A stretch of DNA of 59,210 nt from JBCBXA01 sp039816825 (GTDB taxonomy: Bacteria > Pseudomonadota > Alphaproteobacteria > Rhizobiales > Rhizobiaceae), in the NCBI GenBank assembly GCA_039816825.1, contig JBCBXA010000007.1, forward strand, positions 1 through 59,210, in the 5' to 3' direction. Below, one piece after another: positions 43,999-53,324 of this stretch. Both the position numbers and the translations under genes were made by a program. Position 1 is the stretch's first letter; every line of letters starts with the position of its first letter. Under the pieces are notes generated by a model. The model made no database searches. It saw only the letters and a program-made list of their open reading frames with translations, and was not told the origin of the DNA.

Positions 43999-44763
43999 AT
44001 GTCCAGACGCCGTCGCATCTACGAGGGTAAGGCCAAAATCCTCTATGAGGGTCCGGAGCCCGGTACCCTGATCCAGTTCTTCAAGGACGATGCGACAGCC
44101 TTCAATGCACAGAAACATGAGGTGATCGACGGCAAGGGCGTGCTGAACAACCGTATCTCTGAGTACATCTTCAAGGGCCTTTCGCGGATCGGAGTTCCGA
44201 CCCACTTTGTGCGGCGCGTGAATATGCGCGAACAATTGATCCGCGAAGTGGAGATCATCCCGATCGAGCTGGTGGTTCGCAATGTCGCGGCCGGTTCGAT
44301 CTGCAAACGCCTTGGCGTTGAATCTGGGACCGTTCTGCCCCGCTCAATCATCGAGTTTTACTACAAGAACGACGATCTCGGCGATCCGATGGTCTCCGAA
44401 GAGCATGTGACGGCATTTGGATGGGCAAACCCGCAGGAAATCGACGACATGATGGCGCTGGCCATTCGGGTGAACGACTTTCTGACCGGTCTGTTTCTCG
44501 GCGTCGGCATCCAACTGGTCGACTTCAAGATTGAGTGCGGACGCCTCTTCGAAAACGATATGATGCGGATTGTTATTGCCGATGAAATCTCGCCTGACAG
44601 CTGCCGCCTTTGGGATATCGAAACCCAGAAGAAGCTGGACAAGGACAATTTCCGAGAGGGTCTCGACGACCTTGTCAGCGCCTATACCGAGGTCGCCACG
44701 CGACTTGGACTGATGCAGAAAAACGAAGCCCCGCGGCCCACGGGCCCGGTCTTGGTGAAGTAA
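43999..44763 (+). CDS. purC: SAICAR synthetase (phosphoribosylaminoimidazole-succinocarboxamide synthase)
   Basis: 254 residues from ATG 43999. The ATP-grasp-like fold is shown by RIYEGKAKILYEG, DDATAFN, LVVRNVAAGS and VDFKIECG. It condenses CAIR with aspartate in purine biosynthesis. An in-frame start at 43876 would add 41 residues without similarity; the family starts as here (MSRRRRIYEGKAK). purS follows after 21 bases. Confidence 0.96.
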   Translation: MSRRRRIYEGKAKILYEGPEPGTLIQFFKDDATAFNAQKHEVIDGKGVLNNRISEYIFKGLSRIGVPTHFVRRVNMREQLIREVEIIPIELVVRNVAAGSICKRLGVESGTVLPRSIIEFYYKNDDLGDPMVSEEHVTAFGWANPQEIDDMMALAIRVNDFLTGLFLGVGIQLVDFKIECGRLFENDMMRIVIADEISPDSCRLWDIETQKKLDKDNFREGLDDLVSAYTEVATRLGLMQKNEAPRPTGPVLVK

Positions 44764-44784
44764 CCAGAAAACGAGTTCCCGATC

Positions 44785-45024
44785 ATGAAAGCCCGCGTCA
44801 TCGTCACCTTGAAAAACGGCGTTCTGGACCCCCAGGGCAAGGCCATCGAGGGTGCACTTTCATCCATGGGTCATGGCGGTGTTGAGCAGGTTCGGCAGGG
44901 CAAGGTTTTTGACATTGAGCTCGATGCCTCGGCGGCCGATCCAAAGGCAAAGGTTGAGGCCATGTGCGAGGCGCTGCTGGCCAATACGGTCATCGAGACC
45001 TACTCCATAGAGCTGCAGGACTGA
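44785..45024 (+). CDS. purS: FGAM synthetase subunit PurS
   Basis: 79 residues. The PurS fold is evident from VIVTLKNGVLDPQGKAIEGAL and the C-terminal ANTVIETYSIEL. PurS bridges PurQ and PurL and allows ammonia transfer in the FGAM synthetase complex. Three bases separate it from purQ. purL is not in the window. Confidence 0.96.
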   Translation: MKARVIVTLKNGVLDPQGKAIEGALSSMGHGGVEQVRQGKVFDIELDASAADPKAKVEAMCEALLANTVIETYSIELQD

Positions 45025-45027
45025 CCG

Positions 45028-45696
45028 ATGGCCGCTACTGTCGTGCTTGTTCCCGGTCTCAACCGCGACCGCGATATGATCGCAGCGCTGGAACTGATCT
45101 CGGGGACCCGGCCCCAAACAGTTTGGGCCACTGACACAGAGTTGCCGGCCACAGACCTGATCGTGATCCCTGGCGGTTTTTCCTATGGGGACTACTTGCG
45201 GTGTGGCGCGATTGCAGCGCGCCTGCCTGTGATGCGTGCGGTTTCCGACGCCGCCGGGCGGGGCGTGCCCGTGCTTGGGGTCTGCAATGGCTTTCAGATT
45301 CTCATCGAATGCGGCCTTCTTCCCGGTGCTCTGATGCGCAACGCTTCCCTGCGCTTCGTCTGCCGTAAGGTGCAGCTTGAGGTCGTCAACGCAACGAGCC
45401 TGTTCACAAGCGGCTACAGTGCTGGCGACATCATCAATTGTCCCGTCGCTCACCATGACGGCAATTATTTCGCCGAGCCCGATGAATTGGCGGCCCTGGA
45501 AGATCGGGGCGGAATCGCATTCCGCTATGCCAATGGCACCAACCCAAACGGGTCTGTGAACGATATAGCCGGCATCACCAATCCGGCAGGCAACGTACTA
45601 GGCCTCATGCCTCATCCTGAGAACCTGATAGAGCCGCTGCATGGCGGTACTGACGGCCGAGCGCTGTTTGAAGGCGCTCTCCGCCAAGTCGCTTAG
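45028..45696 (+). CDS. purQ: FGAM synthetase glutaminase subunit PurQ
   Basis: 222 residues, class I glutaminase. The nucleophile Cys is in VLGVCNGFQIL (about 88), with catalytic His-Glu in MPHPENLIEP near the C-terminus; the oxyanion strand is GGFSYGDYLR. It supplies ammonia to PurL. Third gene of the purC-purS-purQ cluster. Confidence 0.96.
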   Translation: MAATVVLVPGLNRDRDMIAALELISGTRPQTVWATDTELPATDLIVIPGGFSYGDYLRCGAIAARLPVMRAVSDAAGRGVPVLGVCNGFQILIECGLLPGALMRNASLRFVCRKVQLEVVNATSLFTSGYSAGDIINCPVAHHDGNYFAEPDELAALEDRGGIAFRYANGTNPNGSVNDIAGITNPAGNVLGLMPHPENLIEPLHGGTDGRALFEGALRQVA

Positions 45697-45717
45697 GCGC
45701 GTCGCTCAGACATGGAA

Positions 45718-46095
45718 CTAAGAGGCAGAACTGTCCGCACCGGCAACGACTTCAGTTCTACCACCCGGTGCCTCTCCGGGCGTTGTCCGATAGACTTCCA
45801 TCTGATCGCTGACCTTATTGCATCCGATCAGAAGGTTGGCCTCGACGGACACGATCTTGAGCCGAAATTCAGCACCCGTGTCGCGCACGACATGGACATG
45901 ATCCGGATCTGCCTTCAACGCCGCCGGAAGCGCCAATGTCGTTGTCTTGCAGTGCTCAAAACCCACTGATTTGCGCACGATCAACTCTTCGCCTGCCAAT
46001 GCGCCACTGGGCGTCAGCAACACGGCCAGCAACGTTGCGACCGAAAAGCCCATCTGCGCCGCGCGCGTGTGAGCCCAAACCCCTCGATTGCACAT
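45718..46095 (-). CDS. Small secreted protein of unknown function
   Basis: 125 residues from ATG 46095. Signal peptide with core FSVATLLAVLLTPSGALA. The mature part is mostly beta with two Cys (in EHCKTT and IGCNKV), suggesting one disulfide. I recognise no family. The start is decided by GAGGGGG at 46103-46109, 7 bases upstream; a TTG at 46101 would be too close. It is divergent from the lipoprotein gene and convergent with purQ. Confidence 0.75.
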   Translation of the reverse strand: MCNRGVWAHTRAAQMGFSVATLLAVLLTPSGALAGEELIVRKSVGFEHCKTTTLALPAALKADPDHVHVVRDTGAEFRLKIVSVEANLLIGCNKVSDQMEVYRTTPGEAPGGRTEVVAGADSSAS

Positions 46096-46187
46096 AGGCA
46101 ATCCCCCTCAGGTTCGCTTTGTGTTACGACCGACGCCCCGGCCGATCGTGCCGACAAACCATCTCCCCAGAGGCAGCCGACTCGAAA

Positions 46188-46664
46188 ATGGTAGCAGAGA
46201 AAGTTAACAGCGCACTGCGTGCATCCCGGTATGGATGGGCCACAACTGTTTCCAAATCCGGATTTAGCATCAAGATCAGTGCCTTGAGCGCAGTTCTTTT
46301 GGCACTTTCGGCTTGCCAGACACCAGACCCTGGGATCACAAGCTTTTCTGCGCAAAGCGATGAAAAGATTGGCCGTTTGATGCCGCGACTCGTCGCTTTG
46401 GCCAGTAAATGCCTCGCCGGTACTGGAAAACCGTTCCCGCAATATCGGGTATCGTCGGAGCTGAATTCCCTCTCTGGCCAACCGCGAATCTTGCTGGTTC
46501 GCCGCGATGACACCCAGGGACTGCCCGGACTCGTTATCCTTGGCCAGGTTCAAGACAATGGCACCGCACTTTCGGTCTTCGGAAGACTGCTCAGTGCCGA
46601 TGGTGACAGATCGGTCGTCCGCAACGTCCGGTCATGGGCAGACGGCGGAACGGACTGCGTCTGA
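46188..46664 (+). CDS. Small lipoprotein of unknown function
   Basis: 158 residues from ATG 46188. A long N-terminal region precedes a lipobox, LSAC, at about residues 40-43 (core ISALSAVLLALSAC), so it is a likely lipoprotein. The rest has no domain I know; two further Cys are at CLAGTG and at the end (TDCV). The leader before the lipobox is long (about 28 residues) and the true start may be further downstream. It abuts the convergent pleD gene with no gap. Confidence 0.7.
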   Translation: MVAEKVNSALRASRYGWATTVSKSGFSIKISALSAVLLALSACQTPDPGITSFSAQSDEKIGRLMPRLVALASKCLAGTGKPFPQYRVSSELNSLSGQPRILLVRRDDTQGLPGLVILGQVQDNGTALSVFGRLLSADGDRSVVRNVRSWADGGTDCV

Positions 46665-48044
46665 TCAGGCCGCCTTCGCGATCTGCACCTGATTGCGCCC
46701 GTTGCGCTTGGCCTCGTAAAGGGCCGTGTCGGCACGGTGAACAAGGCCGTCCACATTCTCCAGCTTTTCACCCAGTGAAGCCAATCCAAGGCTGACTGTC
46801 ACCGGGATCTGTTGCTTGCCGCCATCGATGATGAACGGGTGCGAGGCGATTTCGACACGCAGCCGTTCAGCCACGACCTTTGCCAGGGCCATGTCAGTGT
46901 CCGGCATGACGATCGCAAACTCTTCGCCGCCATAGCGGCACGCCAGGTCAACCGTGCGAATGTTCCGTTTGATGCGCTCGGCGAATTCCTTGAGCACGTC
47001 ATCACCAGCCTGGTGGCCATAGGTGTCGTTGACGGACTTGAAGTGATCAATGTCGGTCAGCAGCACGGTCAATGGCTTGCGACGCGCGGTGGCCCGATTG
47101 AGAATCGTGGCCAGATGGCTGTCGAAGTAACGGCGGTTGAAGAGGCCCGTCAGACCGTCAGTAACCGCCATCTCGACGGTTGCCTGCATGGAACTGCGAA
47201 GCGCGTCGGTAAAGGCCTTGCGGCGCATCTGAGTGCGGACGCGGGCCAGAAGCTCGTTCCCGTCCACCGGGCGGTGAATGTAGTCATTCACGCCGAGATC
47301 AAGGCCTCGGATAAGCCGTGCCTCCTCATTCTCACCAGTGATGATGATGATCGGCGTTTGTCGTGTGCGCTCGAGCGAACGCAACTGGCTGCAGAAGCGC
47401 AGCGCGTCGCTGTTCTTGATGGCCAGACTGACGACGATCACATCGTGACCGCCATCGGCCGCCTTGAACAAGGCATCCTGGCTTTGGGTCACCACGTCAA
47501 CTGAATGCTCTTTGGCCAGCGAACGAACGATCCGCTCATAGGAAGAGGCATTGTCGTCGATCAGCAGAATACTGGCCTGGCGCTCCGCTTTCTCTTCAGA
47601 GGCAGCGATCAATTCGGTGATGGCAGCACTGTCAGCACCCGTGTCCACGCGCATTCGCAGTTCATCAGTCAGCAATTTGAGCCGCGCGAGACTTTTTACA
47701 CGGGTGATAAGCGCCAGTTCTGAGACAGGCTTGGTGAGGAAGTCGTCCGCTCCGGCGCGAAGGCCTTGAAGCCGGTCTTCCGGCTGGTCCAGCGCCGTCA
47801 CCATAACGATTGGTATGTGCCGTGTTGCCGGATTGGCTTTAAGACGTTCGCAGACTTCGAAACCGTCCATGCCTGGCATCATGACATCCAGAAGAACAAT
47901 GTCGCAGAGCCCCTTCTCGCAGGCCTCCAGAGCATCTGGTCCATTGGAAGCGGAAATGACCTGAAAATACTCCGCCAGAAGGCGAGCCTCCAGAACTTTC
48001 ACGTTGGCGGGTATGTCGTCGACAATGAGTATGCGTGCGCTCAC
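46665..48044 (-). CDS. pleD: PleD-like response regulator and diguanylate cyclase
   Basis: 459 residues: REC1, REC2 and GGDEF, the PleD order. REC1 has its phospho-acceptor Asp in VLLDVMMPGMDG. REC2 has Ser in the same place (VVSLAI), so it is a non-phosphorylatable dimer adaptor as in Caulobacter PleD. The GGDEF domain has the active site RYGGEEF and the inhibitory site RTVD five residues before it, so it should make c-di-GMP under feedback control. divK lies 43 bases upstream in the same direction, a conserved pairing in cell-cycle control. Confidence 0.96.
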   Translation of the reverse strand: MSARILIVDDIPANVKVLEARLLAEYFQVISASNGPDALEACEKGLCDIVLLDVMMPGMDGFEVCERLKANPATRHIPIVMVTALDQPEDRLQGLRAGADDFLTKPVSELALITRVKSLARLKLLTDELRMRVDTGADSAAITELIAASEEKAERQASILLIDDNASSYERIVRSLAKEHSVDVVTQSQDALFKAADGGHDVIVVSLAIKNSDALRFCSQLRSLERTRQTPIIIITGENEEARLIRGLDLGVNDYIHRPVDGNELLARVRTQMRRKAFTDALRSSMQATVEMAVTDGLTGLFNRRYFDSHLATILNRATARRKPLTVLLTDIDHFKSVNDTYGHQAGDDVLKEFAERIKRNIRTVDLACRYGGEEFAIVMPDTDMALAKVVAERLRVEIASHPFIIDGGKQQIPVTVSLGLASLGEKLENVDGLVHRADTALYEAKRNGRNQVQIAKAA

Positions 48045-48087
48045 CGGGCAGCCTTTCAGCTAGCGCAGACCTCCTGCAGGCCTGCGT

Positions 48088-48456
48088 TCATTCGCCAATA
48101 TAGTTGCGAACGGTATCTAGAAACTTTTGAACCGAGATAGGTTTTGAAATGTAGGCCTCGCAGCCGCCTTGACGGATGCGTTCCTCGTCGCCCGTCATGG
48201 CAAATGCGGTCACGGCAATCACCGGAATATGATGCAACTCCGGATCATCCTTCAGATGCTGAGTGACGGTCAGACCCGAGACTTCCGGCAACTGAATGTC
48301 CATCAGGATCAAATCCGGTTGTTCTGCCCGAGCTATTTCGACAGCATTGATGCCATCCCGGCTCTGCACCGTTGCATACCCTCGTGCCTCCAACAGATCG
48401 TTGAAGAGCTTCATGTTGAGATCATTGTCCTCAACGATCATGACCTTTTTGGCCAT
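48088..48456 (-). CDS. divK: DivK single-domain response regulator
   Basis: 122 residues, one receiver domain. Acidic pocket in MIVEDNDLNMKLF, phospho-acceptor Asp in LILMDIQLPEVSG, switch Thr in AVTAFAM, Lys in YISKPIS. The sequence is close to DivK, which signals through DivL-CckA to CtrA in the alphaproteobacterial cell cycle. It heads the divK-pleD pair. Confidence 0.95.
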   Translation of the reverse strand: MAKKVMIVEDNDLNMKLFNDLLEARGYATVQSRDGINAVEIARAEQPDLILMDIQLPEVSGLTVTQHLKDDPELHHIPVIAVTAFAMTGDEERIRQGGCEAYISKPISVQKFLDTVRNYIGE

Positions 48457-48568
48457 TGCGACCCCCGTTCAGACGCGATTCTGTTCGCGTCTTGTTCCTA
48501 TCTGTGGTAGCAGAATAAACGAGACTCGTGGACGAAACGCAAACAACGGGCTGTTTGATTTAGATACT

Positions 48569-48880
48569 ATGCTCAAGTCCAAACTCACCCACGAACGGGC
48601 GGAAGCCATCGCAATCTCTGGCCTTACCTGGCTTGCGGCCAATCATGATGAACTCGAACGGTTTCTTTCACTGTCCGGGCTGAGCCCCGGCGAGTTGCGC
48701 GGTCTCGCGTCTGACCATGGGTTTCAAGCTGGCGTTCTGGCCTATCTGGCCAATCACGAGCCATCCTTGCTTGCATTTTGCGAGATGGCATCTGCAGACG
48801 GCACTGCAATTCACCCCTCAGAGGTTCTGGCGGCCAGGGAGCTTCTGGGAGGCACAGAAGCTTATGACCGCTCCATCTGA
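48569..48880 (+). CDS. DUF3572-family small protein
   Basis: 103 residues, all helical. ERAEAIAISGLTWLAANHDELERFLSLSGLSP and ASDHGFQAGVLAYLANHEP match what I know of the DUF3572 family, found next to divK/dinB in many Rhizobiales. Function unknown. ATG 48569 gives the family's usual start; longer frames overlap divK. It overlaps dinB by 17 bases. Confidence 0.88.
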   Translation: MLKSKLTHERAEAIAISGLTWLAANHDELERFLSLSGLSPGELRGLASDHGFQAGVLAYLANHEPSLLAFCEMASADGTAIHPSEVLAARELLGGTEAYDRSI

Positions 48881-50225
48881 AACGGAGCTGGAAGAAGACG
48901 CGCCTGCTCGACCAGGCGGTTTGTGCCGCGATTGCCTTTCGCAACTGTCCAGCCAAGATCGGCGCTGCCCTGATTGCGGCAGCCCAAGGGTGCTTTGGCA
49001 TTCGGAGCTCTTCGGCCTGTCCATGGCGCATGTGGACTGCGATGCTTTCTACGCGACGGTTGAAAAGCGCGATGATCCGTCTCTTAGAGAGCATCCCGTC
49101 ATCATTGGCGGAGGGCGCCGCGGGGTCGTTTCAACCGCATGCTACATCGCGCGTATCCATGGCGTTCGGTCAGCCATGCCGATGTGGCAGGCGCTCAAGG
49201 CCTGTCCAAACGCCAAAGTAGTCCCACCCAATATGGACAAATATGCGCGGGTTGGCCGCCAGGTCCGCGATCTGATGTTTGAGCTGACGCCACTGGTGGA
49301 ACCGCTTTCGATTGACGAAGCCTTTCTGGACCTTTCGGGAACCGAGAAGGTTCACGGTGCGCCGCCTGCCATCACCCTCGCCCGCTTTGCCCAACGCGTG
49401 AATGACGAGATCGGAATCACCGTCTCGATTGGGCTCAGCCACAACAAGTTTCTGGCTAAGATTGCGTCGGACTTCCGAAAACCAAGGGGGTTTTCTGTGA
49501 TCGGCCGGGCGGAAACCGTGAGCTTTATGGCCAGCAATCCGGTCTCGATCATCTGGGGCGTTGGTAAGGCGACACAAGCCAAGCTGGCGAAGGACGGAAT
49601 CCACACCGTGGCAGATCTGCAAACGATCGATAATGCGGTGTTGATGCGCCGCTATGGAGGCATGGGCCTGCGGCTTGCTGACCTCGCCTTCGGGCGCGAC
49701 ACACGACATGTCAAACCCACGCGCAAAAGCAAAAGCGTGAGCTCTGAAACCACTTTCAACGACGACAAGCAGTCGCGCGACGAGTTGGCCCCTATCCTGC
49801 GCCACCTCAGTGAAAAGGTCTCACGCCGACTGAAGGCGAAGGGCATTTCCGGCAAGACCATCGTGTTGAAGATGAAAACCAGCGACTTCAAAAGCCGCAC
49901 GCGCAATCGGACGTTACCGGACCCGACCCAATTGGCGGACGTGCTGTTTGAAACAGCCCACGAGCTCATGGAGAAGGAGCTTGATGGAAAGACGAGCTTC
50001 CGTTTGATCGGTGTCGGCGTGAACGATCTGTCTGACGGAGATCTCGCCGATCCAGGTGACCTCACCCGGCCAGAGCTGAAGAAGCGCGCTTCGTTGGAGC
50101 GCGCCGTAGACACTCTGGTGGATCGCTTTGGAGACCGCGCCGTTGAAACCGGACTGACCTATGGTCGGGTGAAGACTCGTCGGCGACTGGATGAGAACGC
50201 CGACGATCTGGAGGCGGAAGACTAG
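48864..50225 (+). CDS. dinB: DNA polymerase IV with N-terminal zinc-ribbon-like segment
   Basis: 453 residues. Residues about 19-40 carry CRDCLSQ and RRCPDCGSPR, a four-Cys ribbon seen in many alphaproteobacterial DinB proteins. The Y-family palm follows: HVDCDAFYATVEKRDDP, LSIDEAFLDLSG (catalytic Asp-Glu) and SIGLSHNKFLAKIASD. It performs translesion synthesis. ATG 48864 is inside the DUF3572 gene (17-base overlap), so the pair is coupled. It shares CTAG 50222-50225 with the convergent deacetylase. Confidence 0.94.
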   Translation: MTAPSETELEEDAPARPGGLCRDCLSQLSSQDRRCPDCGSPRVLWHSELFGLSMAHVDCDAFYATVEKRDDPSLREHPVIIGGGRRGVVSTACYIARIHGVRSAMPMWQALKACPNAKVVPPNMDKYARVGRQVRDLMFELTPLVEPLSIDEAFLDLSGTEKVHGAPPAITLARFAQRVNDEIGITVSIGLSHNKFLAKIASDFRKPRGFSVIGRAETVSFMASNPVSIIWGVGKATQAKLAKDGIHTVADLQTIDNAVLMRRYGGMGLRLADLAFGRDTRHVKPTRKSKSVSSETTFNDDKQSRDELAPILRHLSEKVSRRLKAKGISGKTIVLKMKTSDFKSRTRNRTLPDPTQLADVLFETAHELMEKELDGKTSFRLIGVGVNDLSDGDLADPGDLTRPELKKRASLERAVDTLVDRFGDRAVETGLTYGRVKTRRRLDENADDLEAED

Positions 50226-51136
50226 CGGCTCGCGACGAGATCGGCACCGCTGCTTCTGGACGAACGCAGAGAGACGACCTTGTAGCCTTCGCGTTTGAGG
50301 TCAGCGAGCAGGTCCGGAAGCATGGCTACGGTTCTGGCGTGAATGTCGTGCAGCAGAATAATGCCCTTCCCGCGCTTGCGCAGTCTGGCCATCGTGCGGC
50401 GGCGAACCTCGTCTCCCGACGTTTTGAAATAGTCTTTGGAGTCGACGTCGACATCGATCACAATATCGCCGTCCCCCCGCACGCTTTCACGCAATGCCTG
50501 CGTGTCAGCCAGGTACGGAAAGCGGAAGAAACGACTGGTGCTTCCGTCTCCCACAGCGCTCCGGACGGCACTTCTGCCCTTCCGCACTTCTTCCATGGCG
50601 CTGGAGCGTCCCAGTTTGCGCAGATTGGGGTGAGACCATGTGTGGTGAGCGATCGTGTGGCCACGGGCGGCCACACGTGCTGCAAGTCCGCTATGGCGGC
50701 GGGCATTCTGACCGAGCATGAAGAAGGTCGCTTTCACACCATGCCGATCAAGCGCGGCAAGGATCTTGGGCGTGTGACGAGGGTGCGGCCCGTCATCAAA
50801 TGTCAGCACCACTTCTTTGGCCCGGAGAGGCACGCGCGACGAACTCGCATAGACGGTGCGACCACGCAGCGAACCACCGCTTGCAGCGGCGGCAGGGGCC
50901 TTTTTGCGAAGGGCTGCCTTCGGTATCGGGGCCGTGTTGAAGCTCCGCGACTTCTCAGGTTTCTTGGCAACCTTTCCCAGCGATTGCCCGCCTCGCACAG
51001 CGCGACTGACCGGCTGAGCTACGCTCGTTTGAGCCTTGGAAAAGGCGGTTGAACTGGGTGGAGGAGACTTACTGGTGTTGCAGGCCGCAAGCACCAGACA
51101 CGCCAGAACAACTGGCAAGGAACGCAACGCAAACAT
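50222..51136 (-). CDS. Polysaccharide deacetylase lipoprotein (NodB fold)
   Basis: 304 residues. Lipobox LAAC (about 16-19) in VLACLVLAACNTS, a Pro/Ser/Lys-rich linker to about 100, then a NodB domain with the catalytic Asp pair TFDDGPHPRHT, metal His in HHTWSHPNL and RFPYL. It should remove acetyl groups from a polysaccharide or peptidoglycan at the envelope. The stop is interleaved with dinB. Confidence 0.9.
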   Translation of the reverse strand: MFALRSLPVVLACLVLAACNTSKSPPPSSTAFSKAQTSVAQPVSRAVRGGQSLGKVAKKPEKSRSFNTAPIPKAALRKKAPAAAASGGSLRGRTVYASSSRVPLRAKEVVLTFDDGPHPRHTPKILAALDRHGVKATFFMLGQNARRHSGLAARVAARGHTIAHHTWSHPNLRKLGRSSAMEEVRKGRSAVRSAVGDGSTSRFFRFPYLADTQALRESVRGDGDIVIDVDVDSKDYFKTSGDEVRRRTMARLRKRGKGIILLHDIHARTVAMLPDLLADLKREGYKVVSLRSSRSSGADLVASR

Positions 51137-51338
51137 GACGCATACTCAACAAAATTACACAGCGTCATGGTTACCGATTACAGTTAACGTCCGGTTTCCA
51201 GCATGATTTCCGATCTGAAAACAACTTCGTAGCCTGATGGGTGCGGTAACCTTACCAAAATGAAAACGTCCCGGATCGCTGGTTTTCCTTTCCGGCAGAT
51301 GCGCGGGATGGCAGACTGTTGCTCACCAGCGGCGCACA

Positions 51339-52667
51339 ATGAACGGACCAGCACAGATGAGCCTGACAACCTCTGTCACAGGTAAAGATGCAGGCGATCA
51401 CGTTCGGCCTATCAGCCTGATCGAGGCATTGATCGCCATTGAGAACGGGGCTCTGACACAGCAGGCCCTGCTGGACCGCTGCATCGATGCCGCTGCCGCG
51501 TCAGAGGCTTCACTCAAGGCCCTGGCCCACTACGATTTTTGCCAGATGCGTGCTGAAGCGGACAATGCTAGCGGTCCGCTCGCTGGCATCCCGGTCGGCG
51601 TCAAAGACATCATTGATACATTCGATTTGCCGACGGAACACGGCTCGTCGATCTGGTTGGGTAACCAGCCACATTTTGACGCCGCTATTGTGAGGATGGT
51701 TCGGGCATCAGGCGCCGTTGTGGCTGGCAAGGCGACCACTACCGAGTTTGCCTATCTGACACCCTCACCCGCGCGGAATCCTCACGATGTTTCACACACG
51801 CCGGGCGGCTCCTCAGCCGGCTCGGCGGCAGGCGTTGCAGCCGGATACTTTCCGATTGCCATCGGTACACAAACCGGCGGATCTGTTGTGCGGCCAGCAA
51901 GCTACTGCGGCGTGTCGGGCTTCAAGCCCAGCTTCCGCCTGCTGCCGACAACAGGGGTAAAGTGCTTCTCCTGGTCCCTTGATACGTGCGGCATCTTTGG
52001 TGCGCGCGCGAGGGACGTTGCAGCGTTCTTGGAAGGTATTACGGGCCGCAATCTGGTCGTAAACGAGGCTGAGGCCGTGTCGCCTCGCGTCGGCGTGATC
52101 GTCTCTCCGCAACTTGCAGAGATGGACACGCCCATGGCGGCTGCAGTCGAACATGCGGCTTCTGTTCTGGAGCGCTCGGGCGCGCGGGTTTCAACGCTTC
52201 AACTGCCGCCTCAACTCGAGGCAGCTCTGGCCGCTCACAATATTGTGCAGGACTATGAAGCGGGCCTGGCCTGCGCTCACGAACTGGACCTTGCAGCCGA
52301 TCAGATGAGCCCTGCCCTGCGCGACACTCTTAACAACGGCCAATCCATTCAGCCATCGGAGTATGACAGCGCAAGAAGAGATGCCAAGAATGGCCGTCGA
52401 GCCTGCACCGACATATTCTCTGAGTTTGACATCCTGCTTGGACCGGCTGCGCCTGGAATTGCTCCAGCCGACAATACGACCACGGGCACCTCCATCCATA
52501 ACCGTCTCTGGACGCTCATGGGCACGCCATCCATCAATGTGCCCGGTCTCTATTGCTCTGAGACAGGGCTACCAACCGGCCTGCAACTCGTTGCCCGGTT
52601 TGGTGATGACCGCCGTTTGCTCGCAGCCGCCCATCATCTCGAAACGCTGCTGTTCGACTCCGTTTAG
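51339..52667 (+). CDS. Amidase-signature family hydrolase
   Basis: 442 residues. The Ser-cisSer-Lys triad is visible: Lys in GIPVGVKDIIDTF, cis-Ser in the Gly/Ser-rich GGSSAGSAAGVAAG, and the nucleophile in TQTGGSVVRPASYCG. The family includes GatA, allophanate hydrolases and general amidases; without gatB/gatC nearby it is not GatA. The substrate cannot be told. ATG 51339 is used; ATG 51357 (MSLTTSV) is also possible. Confidence 0.9.
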   Translation: MNGPAQMSLTTSVTGKDAGDHVRPISLIEALIAIENGALTQQALLDRCIDAAAASEASLKALAHYDFCQMRAEADNASGPLAGIPVGVKDIIDTFDLPTEHGSSIWLGNQPHFDAAIVRMVRASGAVVAGKATTTEFAYLTPSPARNPHDVSHTPGGSSAGSAAGVAAGYFPIAIGTQTGGSVVRPASYCGVSGFKPSFRLLPTTGVKCFSWSLDTCGIFGARARDVAAFLEGITGRNLVVNEAEAVSPRVGVIVSPQLAEMDTPMAAAVEHAASVLERSGARVSTLQLPPQLEAALAAHNIVQDYEAGLACAHELDLAADQMSPALRDTLNNGQSIQPSEYDSARRDAKNGRRACTDIFSEFDILLGPAAPGIAPADNTTTGTSIHNRLWTLMGTPSINVPGLYCSETGLPTGLQLVARFGDDRRLLAAAHHLETLLFDSV

Positions 52668-52697
52668 ACACTCAAAACCCCACTTGGACGCAACACC

Positions 52698-53324
52698 ATG
52701 CAAGACCTCACGCCCTATCTGCTCCCAGCCATCATCTCCGCCATCGTGGGCTTCATCGTGGCCTATTACGGTTCGCGGGGTGCAGAGGCTCGTTTGAGAG
52801 AGAAGTATGAGCGTGAGTTGTCACCGCAAAAGCTGGCAAGGCAGGTCTTTCTGTCCCAACGCAGCAAGTGCGTGCCTTTTGCGACCCTCAAGGCCCATTT
52901 TGGTGGTATCGCCGAAGATCATCTGCGACGCGTTCTCCTTGCGGCGGGTGCTCTGCGTTTCAAGGCGGCAGATGGTTCTGAAGAGTGGGGTTTGATCTCC
53001 CGCAACAAGTCACGTCTCGCAAAAGCGGAAGCCCTGTTCCCTATCGATGAGATGGTGTCGTCTGAAAACGGTGAGAGGGCCAACACCGGGTCTGAAACGG
53101 AAGATTGGACAACAATTGAAACTGCTGATGACCAGTCACTTTGGGATGAGCCGACCCCATCGGAGGCCATGCCCAAGTTGAAAATGACGACGGCACCTAG
53201 TCTTGCTCCCAAGAAGAAGAGCCTCGCAAATCGCGGTAAGGACATCGGCGTGAGTCTCAGGCGCAAGGCACCAGACGACGCTGGCGCCAAAGGCGACCGC
53301 CTGATCGGCGAGATGAAGAACTGA
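52698..53324 (+). CDS. Membrane-anchored protein of unknown function
   Basis: 208 residues. One N-terminal membrane helix (about 6-24, YLLPAIISAIVGFIVAYYG), then a charged helix and a compact segment (about 60-105) that could be a winged helix (VPFATLKAHFGGIAEDHLRRVLLAAG), then an acidic, disordered region and a basic tail. I recognise no family. The stop overlaps the probable CTG start of sfsA (CTGA). Confidence 0.75.
   Translation: MQDLTPYLLPAIISAIVGFIVAYYGSRGAEARLREKYERELSPQKLARQVFLSQRSKCVPFATLKAHFGGIAEDHLRRVLLAAGALRFKAADGSEEWGLISRNKSRLAKAEALFPIDEMVSSENGERANTGSETEDWTTIETADDQSLWDEPTPSEAMPKLKMTTAPSLAPKKKSLANRGKDIGVSLRRKAPDDAGAKGDRLIGEMKN

Noticed and set aside
47370..47430. Missing phospho-acceptor Asp in the second receiver of PleD
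   Set aside because: This is normal for PleD, whose second receiver is a dimer adaptor.
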